A DNA stretch of 64,000 bases from assembly GCF_000196255.1 (NCBI RefSeq), contig NC_006371.1, positions 62,001 to 126,000 of the forward strand, given 5' to 3'. This DNA comes from Photobacterium profundum SS9 (GTDB lineage: Bacteria; Pseudomonadota; Gammaproteobacteria; Enterobacterales; Vibrionaceae). Below, in pieces: positions 46,716-53,843 of this stretch (positions are counted from its first letter, which is position 1; each line of letters opens with the position of its first letter). The position numbers and the translations under genes are program-made. The notes under the pieces were generated by a model. The model searched no databases. It was not told the origin of the DNA and saw only the letters and a list, made by a program, of their open reading frames with translations.

Positions 46716-46913
46716 TTAACTAGAATGGTATAACTCATCAGATATACCAAAGAAAGAAAAATAAGAATAGCAGGAACGATCATCAAGAAACAAAATATTG
46801 CTGCCCAAAGTACATAGCATTATCCTTTCTTCAGATATCGATAACTTAATCACAAAAGTTAAAGTTAAAGTTAGCACTAGCGCAATAGCTGATCCTATAA
46901 TTTTCTTAATCAT
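46716..46913 (-). pseudogene. Small membrane-anchored protein, cut by IS630
   Basis: From the ATG at 46913 (two bases after the stop of the preceding gene) the frame reads MIKKIIGSAIALVLTLTLTF, a signal anchor, then about 35 residues before it runs into the IS630 end. The stop codon lies within the IS. It is the second gene of an operon with 46916-47278. Whether the ankyrin fragment beyond the IS was its continuation is doubtful because the frames do not match. Confidence 0.55.
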
Positions 46914-46915
46914 TC

Positions 46916-47278
46916 TTACGCCCATACCTTTAGTTTTCCAGTCGGTCTTCTATATTGCGGTAACAGCATAGGTTGATTTTTGGCTATTCCATTTAAATGA
47001 AGCTCTAACATGGATTTAAACTTTAAATTGAGAGCCTTTACTACAAAATCATAGACTTTGATTTTACGAAGATCTTTTGCTTTAGCATGATGGAACATAT
47101 GAGAAGCCGTTTTTCTTACCAGTTTTAGTATGACTTTTCGCAGCTGTTCTCTAAGCTTATTGTCAATTGGTGTTTCTTTGATTTTTAACTGACTTGATGG
47201 AAAAAAGAAAATCAAAATGTCTCTAGTTTCTGTTTCGTTAAAGTGTAATTCTGATGGTTTGAATTTCTTCAATTGCAC
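46916..47278 (-). CDS. Hypothetical basic protein
   Basis: A 120-residue, Lys-rich protein beginning at a GTG with AAGGT 8 bases upstream. The middle is helical and basic (KLREQLRKVILKLVRKTASH). It has no signal peptide, membrane helix or known motif that I can identify. It stands at the head of a two-gene operon interrupted by IS630. Function unknown. Confidence 0.55.
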   Translation of the reverse strand: MQLKKFKPSELHFNETETRDILIFFFPSSQLKIKETPIDNKLREQLRKVILKLVRKTASHMFHHAKAKDLRKIKVYDFVVKALNLKFKSMLELHLNGIAKNQPMLLPQYRRPTGKLKVWA

Positions 47279-47600
47279 GTTGTTTACCTTGGGTTATTTA
47301 GTAAATGAGATACTCCCAGCCGGAACCTAAAACGTAAATAGCCCTCAACAGATTTCGATACAAAACGCGATCCAAATTTGCTAACAGTGTAATTGATAAA
47401 CCTATTGTTTCCTGCCTGTAGCCGATACGAGCGGATGTCGTTCAGCCGCCACCTATCCGAAGTGTTGAACAAGCCCGAGCGACCTTATATAACGCTATTT
47501 TATCTCGGTCGAAATATACCAAGGCACCGCATTAAATGGTGACAAGAAGGACACAAGTAATCAGCTTTTCGGCTGACGGTTTTATTTTCCAGTTCTGACA
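47279..47600. other. Boundary region between IS630 operon and prophage remnant
   Basis: About 320 bases. A minus-strand ORF (47284-47472) exists but has no ribosome site or family likeness. The sequence changes here from the AT-rich operon to the phage-like block on the plus strand, so a deletion or integration boundary may lie near 47480-47600. Confidence 0.35.
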
Positions 47601-47696
47601 ATGCTACTGGCTGTGGCCGTTTTGTTCGGCATCGCTATAGACAAGGGTAAGACAGAAGCGCGATATTGGTCATTTTCAGCGGCGGCAGAGAATTAA
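47601..47696 (+). pseudogene. Phage-type small membrane protein, remnant
   Basis: Thirty-one codons reading MLLAVAVLFGIAIDKGKTEA and ending AAEN, with one hydrophobic segment. The frame is open further upstream for about ten codons. It resembles small membrane proteins in the lysis-structural interval of Mu-like phages, but the match is weak. A decayed stretch follows up to 47849 (it still reads ESTTIINEAVTTAS in one frame). Confidence 0.35.
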
Positions 47697-47849
47697 CTTA
47701 ATTTATCAGTCAGAATTGTGACGACTTGGGCGCACGAAATGAGCCATCAGGTCTACTATAAAGTGGGTAAGCTTTCTATTTCGCCGCAGGTGAAAGTACT
47801 ACCATCATTAACGAAGCGGTTACTACTGCGAGTTAACCAAAAAGGACAG

Positions 47850-48044
47850 ATGATGACCCATTTAAACCAAGCTCAAGCCCTGTTTAAAGAGCATTTAACC
47901 ATTGAATCACTGCGCCATCTCGACAAGTTGGAGAAGCTGACCAGTGGCGAAGAGGCCGATCAGATCGGTGAACTCTGGGAAGTGGTGATGGCAGATGCAG
48001 ATGAGGCTGTACTAGAGCAAGCCCGAGAAGAAGGGCTGATTTAA
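47850..48044 (+). CDS. Small acidic phage-type protein
   Basis: A 64-residue, Glu/Asp-rich helical protein (HLNQAQALFKEHLTIESLRH, then EEADQIGELWEVVMADADEA). AAAGGACAG stands directly before the double ATG at 47850/47853, so the longer frame from 47718 is not needed. It is in the same direction as the other phage remnants. Function unknown; it could be a minor structural or scaffolding-like protein of a Mu-like phage. Confidence 0.5.
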   Translation: MMTHLNQAQALFKEHLTIESLRHLDKLEKLTSGEEADQIGELWEVVMADADEAVLEQAREEGLI

Positions 48045-48123
48045 TGGCAGGTGCTAACTATTCAATCACCTTAGAATGCAATGTTCATGCACTGTTTTTA
48101 TGGGTATCCGTAAATCATTGCCA

Positions 48124-48513
48124 TCATTGGTCAAGATAAACAACTAATAAGTCGGTCTCAACGGCATTTGCCAATTTGGGTACAGATGAGAATAGACGAC
48201 TCAAAAATGTATGATGGTGGCCGCAAACAACTAAATCGATATCCATTTCTTTAACTATTCCTGATAGTTTTATATGAAGATCGCCTATGACGACTAAGGT
48301 GTCTGTAATCGGATAATCACTCTGATCCGCCAGTGTTTGTAACTCTTTCTGTAATGTCAGTTTTTCTTTTTGTGCCAAAACCACCTTATCAACATCCACA
48401 AAAACAAATGAAAGTTTGCAATTAGCGCCTTTAGCTAATGAGATCGCTTTATCAATCACTATCTGGCTGGATTGAGATAAATCAACAGCCACTAATATGT
48501 GCTTATAGCTCAT
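48124..48513 (-). CDS. Universal stress protein (UspA family)
   Basis: A 129-residue protein with the UspA alpha/beta fold: HILVAVDLSQSSQIVIDKAI at the start, GDLHIKLSGIVKEMDIDLVV in the middle and a short C-terminal strand. The ATP-binding G-2x-G-9x-G(S/T) signature seems altered: CGHHHTFLSRLFSSVPK lacks the first glycine pattern, so it may not bind ATP. Such proteins aid survival in stasis. It stands alone, opposite to the phage genes. Confidence 0.85.
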   Translation of the reverse strand: MSYKHILVAVDLSQSSQIVIDKAISLAKGANCKLSFVFVDVDKVVLAQKEKLTLQKELQTLADQSDYPITDTLVVIGDLHIKLSGIVKEMDIDLVVCGHHHTFLSRLFSSVPKLANAVETDLLVVYLDQ

Positions 48514-48864
48514 TACTTTTCTTCCAATTAGTTATTATATGCTTACCTTAAGTCTAGCACCGGAGAGTTTCACTCTAATTCAGAAAACCAAGAAAAACCA
48601 AAAATAAGCGGCTTAAATTTCAATCAAATAGTGACTGTCGTTTGTCGGATATCATCGTTAAACCGTGAACCGTACTGATGTTAAACTCTTGGCTGACTCA
48701 TCTTTGCCCCGAAATGTGTTGTACGTTTTAAGACAATTCATGAGTAGCATAAAGCAAAGCAGGTAGATCTTGATATTATTGAATATACTTATTAACTGTT
48801 GCTAATAACGTATTACTTTTGCACTACCTTTAGATTGTCACTGTAACGGAAGGAGTTAAGTCAT
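48514..48864. other. Intergenic, no gene seen
   Basis: About 350 AT-rich bases between divergent genes for the universal stress protein and the zinc-ribbon membrane protein. It must carry both promoters. No repeat or RNA gene was found. Confidence 0.4.
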
Positions 48865-49068
48865 ATGCCACTTTTTGCCTGTCCAACTTGCGAAAAATTA
48901 ATTTCGAAACGAGCCCATAGTTGCCCACAGTGCGGTGAGCCAGACCCATTTAACTACTATAGCCGCAAGAATTGGATCGAACGTTTAGTGTGGACAGTTG
49001 TGATAGTGGCAATCGTAGTCTTTAGCTGGCAGGTATTGTTCCCAATGTTAATGGAAGCTGTGCGCTAA
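48865..49068 (+). CDS. Small zinc-ribbon membrane protein
   Basis: A 67-residue protein with an N-terminal zinc ribbon (FACPTCEKLISKRAHSCPQC: two CxxC knuckles) and one C-terminal transmembrane helix (LVWTVVIVAIVVFSWQVLF). GGAAGGAG lies upstream of the ATG. Zinc-ribbon plus helix proteins of this size are common in gamma-proteobacteria without a known role; they may sense or dock at the membrane. It is not clearly linked to its neighbours. Confidence 0.75.
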   Translation: MPLFACPTCEKLISKRAHSCPQCGEPDPFNYYSRKNWIERLVWTVVIVAIVVFSWQVLFPMLMEAVR

Positions 49069-49284
49069 CTATCTAGCTGTAACCGACCATAAAGAATGAC
49101 AAATATGAGAGTAGGTGGGATTGTGCAGGATCTCGTGGGCGAGCCTTGTATTTAAAGGGATCGTAGACAGAGTGTCGTTTTGAGCATGAAAACACTGAAA
49201 ATGGCAAAAAGTGTGTTTATATCAGAAAATGTTCGGGCGAAATGACAATTCGCCCACTTTGGCAAAAGCACACAAAAAAGGCGT

Positions 49285-49947
49285 TTAAAGATCTGTCGAG
49301 CGCTGAACAACACGACCTATGATGCAAAGCTGGTCGAGTTGGTCTGTCGAAACTTCTATCGGAGAATACTCTTTATTATCACTGATTAGGCGCAGCGATC
49401 CATCGAAGCTCTTTTGGACCCGCTTGGCATAAAGCTCATCACCTAAACGAACGACGAAGATCTTCCCATCAAGAGGCTTATTTGCATTGAGATCTATCAG
49501 CAGTGAATCATTATCCTTGATCATCGGATCGCCCTTAGCAAAAATGACAGCAAGCTTATTAGGATCCAATTTTCGGTATTGAATATATTTCCGTCTGAAT
49601 GCTAGGTATCGCTTCACTGGTGCATAGATAGCTGATGTACCGTGACCCGCAGATACTTGAATGTGATAGCCTGGAACTAATACAAACTCTTCATTAATAG
49701 CATCGTTGGCTCCATCTTCTTGCTGTGCGTCGTCATTGCTGTAAGCACAGACAGAAATCAAATTGTCCCATTTCAGGTTCTTATTAATGTGATTTATAGG
49801 CTGTAAATGTTCAATTGTGTGAGAAGTTGATTCTGTTAACTTAGGTCCATTCCCAATTAGTTCTTTTAGACGCACTGAGAAATGTGCGATTCCATCCTTA
49901 TTAAAAGCACCTGGTGTGCTTTTCTCTACCTCAACGTGTTTTTTCAT
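49285..49947 (-). CDS. S24/LexA-like phage repressor, lacking HTH and catalytic Ser
   Basis: A 220-residue relative of Mu-like and lambdoid S24 repressors. The C-terminal domain is present: QVSAGHGTSAIYAP near residue 97, FAKGDPMIKDNDSLLID near 140, and the lysine region LYAKRVQKSFDG near 175. In active S24 peptidases the middle motif is GDSM with Ser as nucleophile; here it is GDPM, so self-cleavage should be impossible. The N-terminal part has only the first helix of an HTH (FSVRLKELIGNGPK) and then departs, so DNA binding is probably lost too. A set of dyad repeats beside it looks like the old operators. Confidence 0.75.
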   Translation of the reverse strand: MKKHVEVEKSTPGAFNKDGIAHFSVRLKELIGNGPKLTESTSHTIEHLQPINHINKNLKWDNLISVCAYSNDDAQQEDGANDAINEEFVLVPGYHIQVSAGHGTSAIYAPVKRYLAFRRKYIQYRKLDPNKLAVIFAKGDPMIKDNDSLLIDLNANKPLDGKIFVVRLGDELYAKRVQKSFDGSLRLISDNKEYSPIEVSTDQLDQLCIIGRVVQRSTDL

Positions 49948-50020
49948 TAAATGATCTAAAAATCAGTGATTTAATCCATTATTCATGAGAGCTAAAAAAT
50001 TAAGAAAAACACATGGTCGC

Positions 50021-50078
50021 GTCTTATAGTTTGCAATATCGTCTTATTGTCGCAATAAGAAACTTACTCGCAATAATT
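50021..50078. promoter_or_regulatory. Operator-like array beside the S24 repressor gene
   Basis: GTCTTATAGTTTGCAATAT (50021) and GTCTTATTGTCGCAATAAG (50041) are tandem sites spaced exactly 20 bp; the second is a dyad CTTATTG-TCG-CAATAAG. A third, weaker half (CTCGCAATAAT) follows at 50068. Position, 75-130 bases upstream of the repressor start, and the spacing of two helical turns are as expected for a phage early operator. Confidence 0.55.
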
Positions 50079-50186
50079 ATATTACCACGGGGTGACTAAA
50101 TGGTAATAGAAACCGCTTATCAAAAGCCATTATGACGGACTTATCCAAAACGCTATCCATTTCGTTAATGGAGGCAAGGCAATAAA

Positions 50187-50338
50187 TCTTTGGCTAATCG
50201 AAGTGGTGACCATATCGATCTTTGGAACAAAGATGAGATAACAAGTTCAGGTATGTTATCTCGGAATATTTATGAGTTCTTTGGGGTTCTTTCAGATTTA
50301 AATGATAGTTAGAAAATTTGGTTCTGGGAGGTAAAATG
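50187..50338 (+). pseudogene. Tae4-like amidase, C-terminal remnant
   Basis: About 150 bases homologous to the end of the intact Tae4 gene at 51961-52473: the codons still read LANRSGDHIDLWNKDEITSS and end KIWFWEVK, with an internal TAG. The upstream part is absent; a short start (MTDLSKTLSI, ATG at 50132) runs into the junction at about 50186. This shows a second, older copy of the amidase module. Confidence 0.75.
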
Positions 50339-50342
50339 ATTT

Positions 50343-50552
50343 ATGAGGGTGATTAAATATCTAGTAGGGTCGATACTGTCCACAGCACTTAATTTCATGG
50401 TTTTCATTTTGTCTTACAGGCAATTGGCTTTCTCATATCTCCATGAAGAGCAACGAATGGAAAATGCTCCTCAGATCTTTACTTATGTACTCGGGGGGGG
50501 CTTTGTCGGGCTTGTGTCTATGAGCTACTTGTTTAAAAAACCAAGAAATTGA
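50343..50552 (+). CDS. Two-helix small membrane protein (module 1)
   Basis: A 69-residue protein with two hydrophobic segments (about residues 5-25 and 46-63: IKYLVGSILSTALNFMVFI and TYVLGGGFVGLVSMSYLF). It begins 4 bases after the end of the Tae4 remnant, the same place that the membrane protein at 52470 holds behind the intact Tae4. The two membrane proteins are not obviously similar in sequence. Possible roles are immunity, holin or effector delivery. It is followed by a 27-bp sequence that is repeated after the module at 52470. Confidence 0.55.
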   Translation: MRVIKYLVGSILSTALNFMVFILSYRQLAFSYLHEEQRMENAPQIFTYVLGGGFVGLVSMSYLFKKPRN

Positions 50553-50570
50553 GAGTCTTACCATAACACT

Positions 50571-50598
50571 CGTAAAGCGACTCAAGCCTATTTATGGA
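50571..50598 (+). repeat. Module-end repeat, copy 1
   Basis: GTAAAGCGACTCAAGCCTAT followed by TTATGGA; copy 2 at 52718-52744 matches 24 of 27 bases. Each copy stands shortly after a two-helix membrane protein gene. Confidence 0.6.
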
Positions 50599-50833
50599 AG
50601 GGGACCGCTTGGAAGATCGCCATAGGCGGCCTTTGTTGTTCCAACGTGCTAGCGATCAAGAAAAACACAGGGAAATAGTGGTTCCACAATGTGACTATTT
50701 ACTAATTTCACCCGAATCTAGCACAGGGGCATTCATCTGTTGAGAGAAGTAAGCCCAGAAAATCACAACACCCCATGTTATATATTTTTATATTCATATA
50801 GTTTTAAGTTTTTTTACAAAAGGATTTTGAACT

Positions 50834-51150
50834 ATGGGATTAACAGTCTTAAGTAGTGGCGAAAGGCATAAGATAAAACAAATATGTAATACGCGTCATA
50901 ATTGTACCGATGGCGGGCATTGGGTAGGAAGAGGTAAGCAGCCAAATTGTTATGCCCCCAGACTTACAAGAAAAACATTGGATTCACTCAGACAATTACA
51001 GTTTCATCCATAGATACTCAGAGCAAGGGACGCTACAAAGCATCAACCAAGCGTCAGCTGAGAATTGATGATATGCCTGATGGGCTTGTTGATAGGCTCA
51101 TTGATATTAAAAGTCGCACGGTCAAGATGCCTTATGCGTGGGAGAAATAA
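50834..51150 (+). pseudogene. Small Cys-rich protein, frameshifted (module 2)
   Basis: From the ATG at 50834 (AAAGGA upstream) the frame reads MGLTVLSSGERHKIKQICNT and HNCTDGGHWVGRGKQPNCYA, then ends at 51013. A second frame (from about 50953) continues PQTYKKNIGFTQTITVSSID to RTVKMPYAWEK, ending at 51150. One extra C in the C5 run at 50953-50957 would join them into about 106 residues. I do not recognise the family. A two-helix membrane protein gene follows after 2 bases, as in the Tae4 modules, so it may be a small effector or lysis enzyme. Confidence 0.5.
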
Positions 51151-51152
51151 CA

Positions 51153-51368
51153 ATGGGGGAGCATCATTTCAATTGGAAGTCAGAAATATTACGTTCAGCA
51201 CTCCCACCTAGTGTATTTTACTTGTCATCTCTTTTTTACCAAATGTGGAGAGGTTACGAGTATGAATATTTATTCGAATTGCGAATCATTGGGTTTACCA
51301 TATTCATATGGCTCGTTATTTTTTTTATTTCCTACCTACGCTCAAAAAACAAAGATACTAAAAAGTGA
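51153..51368 (+). CDS. Two-helix small membrane protein (module 2)
   Basis: A 71-residue protein beginning MGEHHFNWKSEILRSALPPS, with two hydrophobic segments (about 22-36 and 46-62) and a basic end (LRSKNKDTKK). It starts 2 bases after the stop of the preceding Cys-rich ORF, so the pair is translationally linked. The plan is the same as in modules 1 and 3. Role unknown; immunity or pore-former are the main options. Confidence 0.55.
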   Translation: MGEHHFNWKSEILRSALPPSVFYLSSLFYQMWRGYEYEYLFELRIIGFTIFIWLVIFFISYLRSKNKDTKK

Positions 51369-51409
51369 CCATAAAATTATTTCTGCAAGCTTCGAACAAT
51401 ATCAATTTT

Positions 51410-51700
51410 AGTGAATCATGGAGAAAGTACCATGATGACAATGTCCGCAAGCGTTGGCCTTCCACCTTGCAGTCATTGAGTGAAGTGCTAAATAGTGAGC
51501 TGAAACGTACCAAGGTTGATGAGCCACATCTAGCCGATAAACTCACCATTGCCCTAGGTCATTACTTCGGTGGCCGCGATATCTACATCCCCAATGGTTC
51601 TAAGCTGAAATCAGCTCTTCGTAATATTTCTATTTGGCGTGAATACAATGGCCGCAATATCGAACAACTGGCGGCAACGCACACTTCAGAATATTTTTAA
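51410..51700 (+). pseudogene. Mor-family activator remnant, copy a
   Basis: The frame reads RKRWPSTLQSLSEVLNSELK, ADKLTIALGHYFGGRDIYIP and LRNISIWREYNGRNIEQLAA, which is the body of the Mor/C middle-operon activator family of Mu-like phages. The N-terminus is fused to unrelated codons and the C-terminal HTH end (KLTERQITEIVREQR in copy b) is replaced by TSEYF after a junction at GCGGCAACGCACA. It is thus incomplete. Confidence 0.75.
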
Positions 51701-51960
51701 CTTAACTTGTTTTTGCCTTTTCAATGGATGTAAGTTAACCAGAAATCGTTACAAACTTTCAATCGTGTTTAAGGTTGTATCTACGTGAGTTAGTCAAAGA
51801 ATGGGCTGAACGAGCTTATGAGGGGCTGGAAAGGCTATTTTTGATACCTAATTGGGCATAACTTGCAGCGTGTGTGTGACGGCTGTTCCATCATAGCTAA
51901 TGTTATTTCTGTTACTCGTGTTTACTCTGCTTGAATTATGTTTTTTTAAGGAGAGGAAAG
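51701..51960. other. Spacer between Mor remnant a and tae4
   Basis: About 260 bases without a gene. It must contain the promoter for the tae4 module unless transcription reads through from upstream. AAGGAGAGGAAAG immediately precedes the tae4 ATG and is a strong ribosome site. Confidence 0.4.
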
Positions 51961-52473
51961 ATGCCAACTTTTAGCTCGTTGTGGGATAAGTACCCAGACA
52001 AAGCCTTCATGAAGGCGAGATGTAAAAATAAACAAGCAAATAGCTCGACTCCGTTTGGTAACTATTGTGCGATTAATTTAAGTGAGGTTTTGATCCGCAA
52101 TGGTGTTCAAACGTCAAAGATTAAAGTTAAGAAGTGTTGGGGACACCAAGGGATGAAGCATATTTTGCTAGCAGAAGAAATGGCTGGCTGGTTGAAAAAC
52201 ACTCATTTTGGTTGGTTTGGGAAGTGTGAAAAAATTAATCCTAAAACGTTCCAAGAAGATCTAAACGGTCGAACAGGCATTATCTATTTCAAAGACTATT
52301 GGACAAGAGGCAATGAATCTTTAGCTAATCGAAGTGGTGACCATGTCGATCTTTGGAACAAAGATGAGATAACAAGTTCAGGAATGCTTTGGAGGAATAT
52401 TGCTGAATTTATATTCGCAGATGTTAGTGATCTTAATGGAGCAAAAGAAATTTGGTTTTGGGAGATAAAATGA
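51961..52473 (+). CDS. Tae4-type peptidoglycan amidase (T6SS effector family)
   Basis: A 170-residue NlpC/P60-like enzyme of the Tae4 family. The catalytic Cys36 is in GNYCAINLSEVL and His128 in SGDHVDLWN; GHQGMKHILLAEEMAGWL and GRTGIIYFKDYW are also family-like. Tae4 enzymes cut the D-Glu-mDAP bond of the peptide stem and are usually delivered by type VI secretion, neutralised by a Tai4 protein. No Tai4 is seen; instead a two-helix membrane gene overlaps its stop by 4 bases (ATGA). AAGGAGAGG precedes the ATG at 51961; an in-frame upstream ATG at 51931 is less likely. Within a Mu-like prophage it could serve as endolysin or as effector cargo. Confidence 0.85.
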   Translation: MPTFSSLWDKYPDKAFMKARCKNKQANSSTPFGNYCAINLSEVLIRNGVQTSKIKVKKCWGHQGMKHILLAEEMAGWLKNTHFGWFGKCEKINPKTFQEDLNGRTGIIYFKDYWTRGNESLANRSGDHVDLWNKDEITSSGMLWRNIAEFIFADVSDLNGAKEIWFWEIK

Positions 52474-52694
52474 AAAAATCGCTACCCTTCATTTTCCTTA
52501 TGCTACTTAATATAGTAATTAATTATTATATATATTATTGGTCTTTTGGTATGCAGGCAGGACCATTGATATCCGATGAGCAGGCTTTTGACATAGGAAT
52601 GCTAATGCTTAAAACTACTTTACCTGCTTTTGCTGTATCTTCAATTGTCATTGTATGCTTAACATATTGGTTGTTAGTCAAAACGAAGAAATGA
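52470..52694 (+). CDS. Two-helix small membrane protein (module 3), coupled to tae4
   Basis: A 74-residue protein, MKKSLPFIFLMLLNIVINYY followed by a polar loop (GPLISDEQAFD) and a second helix (TTLPAFAVSSIVIVCLTYWL), then a short basic tail. The ATG overlaps the tae4 stop (ATGA), so it is translated by coupling. The layout suits a class II holin (for lysis with the amidase) or an inner-membrane immunity factor. Neither is proven; the known Tai4 immunity proteins are soluble and periplasmic, so it would be a different kind. Confidence 0.6.
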   Translation: MKKSLPFIFLMLLNIVINYYIYYWSFGMQAGPLISDEQAFDIGMLMLKTTLPAFAVSSIVIVCLTYWLLVKTKK

Positions 52695-52717
52695 AGCTTG
52701 GGTTTAACGTAAAACCT

Positions 52718-52744
52718 GTAAAGCGTTCCAAGCCTATTTATGGA
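52718..52744 (+). repeat. Module-end repeat, copy 2
   Basis: GTAAAGCGTTCCAAGCCTAT followed by TTATGGA; see copy 1 at 50571. It lies between the module 3 membrane gene and its terminator. Confidence 0.6.
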
Positions 52745-52770
52745 TGCTAGGGTGATGGCCTTGAGGAAGG

Positions 52771-52797
52771 AAAAACGCCGTTTAAGGCGTTTTTTTA
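52771..52797 (+). terminator. Terminator after the tae4 module
   Basis: AACGCC and GGCGTT pair around GTTTAA, preceded by A5 and followed by T7. It ends the tae4-membrane protein transcript. Confidence 0.82.
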
Positions 52798-52925
52798 TGC
52801 CCGCAAAGAAGCCTTGTATTGACCTGAAGAACAATCATATAGCTAAATAGGGAGATCGAAATTAATTCATAGGGGCAGCAATGGAACAGCAGCACGAGAT
52901 TTTCAAAACGAAAACGTCAGAGCTG

Positions 52926-53188
52926 GAACTACTGTTCAATAGTGAACTGAAACGTGCCAAGGTTGATGCCACATTTAGCCGACAAGCTCACCATCGCCCT
53001 AGGCCATTACGTTTGGTGTTCGCGACATCTACATCCCCACTGGCTCTAAGCTGAAATCAGCCCTTCGTAATATTTCTATTTGGCGTGAATACAATGGCCG
53101 CAACATCGAACAACTGGCGGCAACGCACAAATTGACCGAGCGGCAAATCACCGAGATTGTCAGAGAACAACGTCAGGCTGAAGTATGA
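52926..53188 (+). pseudogene. Mor-family activator remnant, copy b
   Basis: About 90 percent identical to copy a over 200 bases, with small indels in the first part that break the frame. The C-terminal end is complete here: EQLAATHKLTERQITEIVRE followed by QRQAEV and a TGA at 53186. The HTH at the end is the DNA-binding unit of Mor. The 5' part is frameshifted, so it is not functional. Confidence 0.75.
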
Positions 53189-53326
53189 AGAAGGCAGAGA
53201 AGTTTGTTTTGAATCGCAAATGTTCATTCTCGAATCCCGACTTAATTGCCACCGCTTGAACAGATATGCCAATAACGTTAAGTTATGTGTGTTGTTGCTT
53301 ATTTGTAGTGGTGAAGGACGGTATAA

Positions 53327-53590
53327 ATGCAGAGTAAAGCTTACGAAGAAGGATTTCGGTCGGGAATCGTATATAACAACCCCTATCATGAGAGTACGCC
53401 AGAATTTGATGATTTCGAACGAGGTTGGGTGCAGAGAATTAAAAGAATGCCTGATAGCTGTTTTAATGCCAGTTCTCGTCAATATCAGCCACCAAGTTTT
53501 AAAGATAAATACGCGTCATGGGGACAGGTTGATAACGATAACGCACAATCTGAGCCACTAAGCGGATATGCGCGCGCTAAAAATAAATAA
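53327..53590 (+). CDS. Small protein with RMF/CrpP-like motif
   Basis: An 87-residue protein starting MQSKAYEEGFRSGIVYNNPY, with FDDFERGWVQRIKRMPDS after it. The pattern of an AYxxGF..G....NPY...F.RGW resembles ribosome modulation factor and CrpP-type small proteins (GYQAGI...CPY...WLGGW), which is only a motif likeness. AAGGACGG stands before the ATG. It is a cargo gene between Mor remnants b and c. Function is not known. Confidence 0.5.
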   Translation: MQSKAYEEGFRSGIVYNNPYHESTPEFDDFERGWVQRIKRMPDSCFNASSRQYQPPSFKDKYASWGQVDNDNAQSEPLSGYARAKNK

Positions 53591-53635
53591 TTGTAAATGT
53601 GAGCGGACACCTGAAATATGTTTCGAATAATTCAC

Positions 53636-53735
53636 TTCTGGCGTGAATAAAATGGCCGCAACATTGAGAAACTGGCGAATCACCACAAACTGACTGAACT
53701 AAAAATTACCGAAATAATAAGAGAACAGCGCTAAG
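53636..53735 (+). pseudogene. Mor-family activator remnant, copy c
   Basis: About 100 bases matching the end of copies a and b (TTCTGGCGTGAATAAAATGG, then AACATTGAGAAACTGGCGAA and a KLTE-like stretch), more diverged and with stops. It lies directly before the KAP gene promoter. Confidence 0.6.
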
Positions 53736-53843
53736 CTGAGGTGCAGCGCAGGCAAAGAGCCTTGTTTTGATTACACCTATCCATCTGTTTATAATCGAAA
53801 AAAGCGAGTAATATGCATTCAGTTGATATCTGAGGAAATATAC

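Larger units (their letters stand above)
45622..46728 (-). mobile_element. IS630-family insertion sequence (about 1107 bp)
   Basis: The inverted ends CCATTCTAGCTAA and CCATTCTAGTTAA are flanked by TA dinucleotides (45620-45621 and 46729-46730), the usual IS630/Tc1 target duplication. It carries a two-part transposase gene and has inserted into an operon that includes an ankyrin gene. Confidence 0.88.

Noticed and set aside
47284..47472. 62-codon minus-strand ORF
   Set aside because: No ribosome site; composition is not protein-like and it abuts a well-supported start of another gene.
47279..47600. Integron attC-like site
   Set aside because: Looked for paired RYYYAAC/GTTRRRY sites and a VCR-type hairpin and did not find them.
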